DNA from: a bacterium
Lineage (GTDB): Bacteria; Bacteroidota; Bacteroidia; NS11-12g; UBA955
Direction: 5' to 3'
Assembly: GCA_029945665.1 (NCBI GenBank)
Contig: JAQSCZ010000032.1
Span: forward strand, 1-36,093
DNA length: 36,093 nucleotides
The translations under genes were made by a program, and so were the position numbers. The notes under the pieces were generated by a model. That model saw only the letters and a program-made list of their open reading frames with translations. It searched no databases and was not told the origin of the DNA. Positions 34,431 through 36,093 of this stretch are shown piece by piece; the first letter of the stretch is position 1; every line of letters starts with the position of its first letter.

Positions 34431-35956
34431 TATTCCCATTCTATGGTAGCTGGAGGTTTTGAACTAATATCATATACAACGCGATTGATTCCTTTAACTT
34501 GATTAATAATTTTATTGCTAATTTCTGCTAATATTTCATGGGGAATATGCACCCAATCAGCAGTCATGCCATCGATTGAAGTTACTGCGCGTAAACAAAT
34601 TACATTTTCGTAGGTCCTTTCGTCGCCCATAACACCAACACTTTTTACTGGTAGAAAAATCGCACCAGCTTGCCATATTTTATCGTACCAACCTCTTTCT
34701 CTTAAAGTATTCAAAAACAAGGCATCTGCTTGCTGTAAAATTTTAACTTTGGTTGCATCCACCGCATCAATAATGCGAATTGCCAAACCTGGTCCAGGAA
34801 AAGGATGTCTTCCTAAAATATTTGCGGGTATTTCTAACGCAGCACCCACTCTTCTTACTTCATCTTTAAATAAACTTCGCAAAGGTTCAATAATTTTTAG
34901 ATCCATTTTTTCTGGCAGTCCACCTACGTTGTGATGCGACTTAATAGTAGCTGAAGGGCCTTTCACCGATACCGATTCGATAACATCGGGGTATATTGTT
35001 CCTTGGGCTAACCAACGCGCTCCATCAATCTTTTTAGACTCCTGTTCAAATACTTCTACAAATACTCTGCCAATAGCTTTTCTTTTTAATTCTGGATCTT
35101 GGATACCTGCAAGCGCAGTGTAAAATTGATTGGTTGCATCAACACCAATTACATTCAAGTCCATTTCCTTGTAAGCTTCTAATACTTGTTCAAATTCGTT
35201 TAACCTCAATAAGCCATTGTCAATAAAAATACAGTATAGATTTTTTCCAATTGCTTTATGCAACAATCCAGCCGCCACACTGCTGTCTACCCCACCCGAA
35301 AGACCAAGTATTACTTTGTCGTCGCCTATTTTTTTAATTAATTCATCGACTGTTGAATGTATGAAATTATCTGGGTTCCAATCTTGCTTGCATCCACTAA
35401 TATTTACCACAAAGTTTTTCAATAATTTAGCGCCATCTGTACTGTGCGTAACCTCTGGATGAAATTGGATACAATAGGTGTTTGAATCAGTTAGTTGAAA
35501 GGCAGCAAATGCAATAGAATCTGTCGACGCTATTAGTTGAGCATTGCTGGGCAAAGCTGTAATCGTATCGCCATGGCTCATCCATACTTGAGTAGGAAAA
35601 GTAATGTCTTCAAATAATCTGCTATCATTTGTTTTGTTTAACATCGCCCTGCCATATTCGCGGTGATTGCTTGCAGCAACATTACCACCGCCTTTTTGTG
35701 CATAATACTGAGCTCCATAGCATACGGCTAAGATCGGTAGGCTTTTATCAAATTGAGTTAAATCTATTTGTGGGGCCTCTGTGTCTCTTACCGAAGCCGG
35801 ACTACCGGAAAGGATGATTCCTTTTGTGTTTTCGGTAATTTCCGGGATGTGGTTATAGGGGTGTATTTCGCAATAAACATTTAATTCGCGCACTCTTCGT
35901 GCGATTAATTGTGTGTATTGAGAACCAAAATCAAGGATTAAAATTTGTTCCTGCAT
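34430..35956 (-). CDS. guaA: GMP synthase (glutamine-hydrolysing)
   Basis: GuaA converts XMP to GMP with ATP and ammonia from glutamine in the cytosol. The 508 residues contain an N-terminal class I glutamine amidotransferase (nucleophile Cys79 in AVCYGAQ, His166 and Glu168 in FHPEVTHS) and the ATP-pyrophosphatase domain with P-loop SGGVDS at 220-225 after ILGL. The C-terminal dimerisation domain has [26 protein letters not shown] and the final KPPATIEWE, the GMP synthase ending. Length and start are standard ([21 protein letters not shown]). It is the first gene of a three-gene operon: its stop overlaps the next start by one base. A promoter lies 18 bases upstream of the start. Confidence 0.97.
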   Translation of the reverse strand: MQEQILILDFGSQYTQLIARRVRELNVYCEIHPYNHIPEITENTKGIILSGSPASVRDTEAPQIDLTQFDKSLPILAVCYGAQYYAQKGGGNVAASNHREYGRAMLNKTNDSRLFEDITFPTQVWMSHGDTITALPSNAQLIASTDSIAFAAFQLTDSNTYCIQFHPEVTHSTDGAKLLKNFVVNISGCKQDWNPDNFIHSTVDELIKKIGDDKVILGLSGGVDSSVAAGLLHKAIGKNLYCIFIDNGLLRLNEFEQVLEAYKEMDLNVIGVDATNQFYTALAGIQDPELKRKAIGRVFVEVFEQESKKIDGARWLAQGTIYPDVIESVSVKGPSATIKSHHNVGGLPEKMDLKIIEPLRSLFKDEVRRVGAALEIPANILGRHPFPGPGLAIRIIDAVDATKVKILQQADALFLNTLRERGWYDKIWQAGAIFLPVKSVGVMGDERTYENVICLRAVTSIDGMTADWVHIPHEILAEISNKIINQVKGINRVVYDISSKPPATIEWE

Positions 35957-35973
35957 GCTTAAACTTAAGTTTG

Positions 35974-36001
35974 CAAAAATAATGTTTTAAAACCAAACAA
36001 A
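35974..36001 (-). promoter_or_regulatory. Promoter of the guaA operon
   Basis: On the minus strand TTTG (36001-35998) is followed after 16 bases by the perfect -7 element TATTTTTG (35981-35974). A leader of about 12 bases would reach the ATG at 35956. The remaining sequence to the window end (36002-36093) shows no gene. Confidence 0.5.
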
Positions 36002-36093
36002 ATAAGTGAAGATGCCTTTATTTTGATGAAATCAATCAAAATCATAACTATCCGAAAGTCTGAATAAATAAAAAAAATACGGAAAAGAACTCA

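Overview
The window reads as chromosomal DNA of a Gram-negative Bacteroidota bacterium. The DNA is AT-rich. Several genes are preceded by the Bacteroidota -7 promoter element TAnnTTTG. Secreted proteins end in type IX secretion (T9SS) sorting domains of both type A and type B. LpxB implies an outer membrane with lipid A. No tRNA, rRNA, CRISPR array, prophage, transposase or plasmid function was seen. Lineage below phylum cannot be fixed from these genes, though the gliding-type C-terminal domain fits the Chitinophagales/Sphingobacteriales/Cytophagales range.

Layout. 1-790: 3' part of a serine hydrolase that looks broken at its 5' end. 891-2227: RlmL-like rRNA methyltransferase with its own promoter and a terminator. 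2219-4618: divergent lpxB and a thiolase. 4827-5669: a secreted protein of unknown function. 5671-6731: a small transaldolase flanked on both sides by palindromic repeat clusters. 6737-12090: a peptide-use block (DPP-IV-like dipeptidyl peptidase, then two POT-family peptide transporters with a strong terminator between them). 12171-12290: a MITE-like inverted repeat. 12290-16522: a YyaL-type thioredoxin-domain protein divergent from Tex, ended by a bidirectional terminator. 16527-22875: a small membrane protein, a 1220-residue T9SS type-B surface protein, a lysozyme-fold protein and a T9SS type-A repeat protein. 23146-25000: two overlapping lipoprotein genes, a redoxin and a c-heme/copper-monooxygenase. 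25107-26664: divergent from them, an ECF sigma factor, a likely anti-sigma protein and a Spy/CpxP-like periplasmic protein. 26732-32106: two tandem arylsulfotransferase-like surface proteins. 33306-35956 plus 32245-33318: a tightly packed guaA / periplasmic-binding-fold / rsmB operon.

How the genes work together. Most are housekeeping: translation and RNA (rlmL, rsmB, tex), nucleotide synthesis (guaA), envelope (lpxB) and central carbon (transaldolase, thiolase). Three units look like functional modules: extracytoplasmic dipeptide release plus uptake; an envelope-stress sigma/anti-sigma/Spy operon; and a lipoprotein pair that combines a thioredoxin fold, a c-type heme and a complete set of PHM-type copper ligands. 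The last is the most unusual part. As I recall the family, these parts occur as a single polypeptide in other phyla. Here they are split, and the signal peptide of the second protein is encoded in another frame over the conserved C-terminus of the first. All family assignments rest on motifs read by eye, without database searches.
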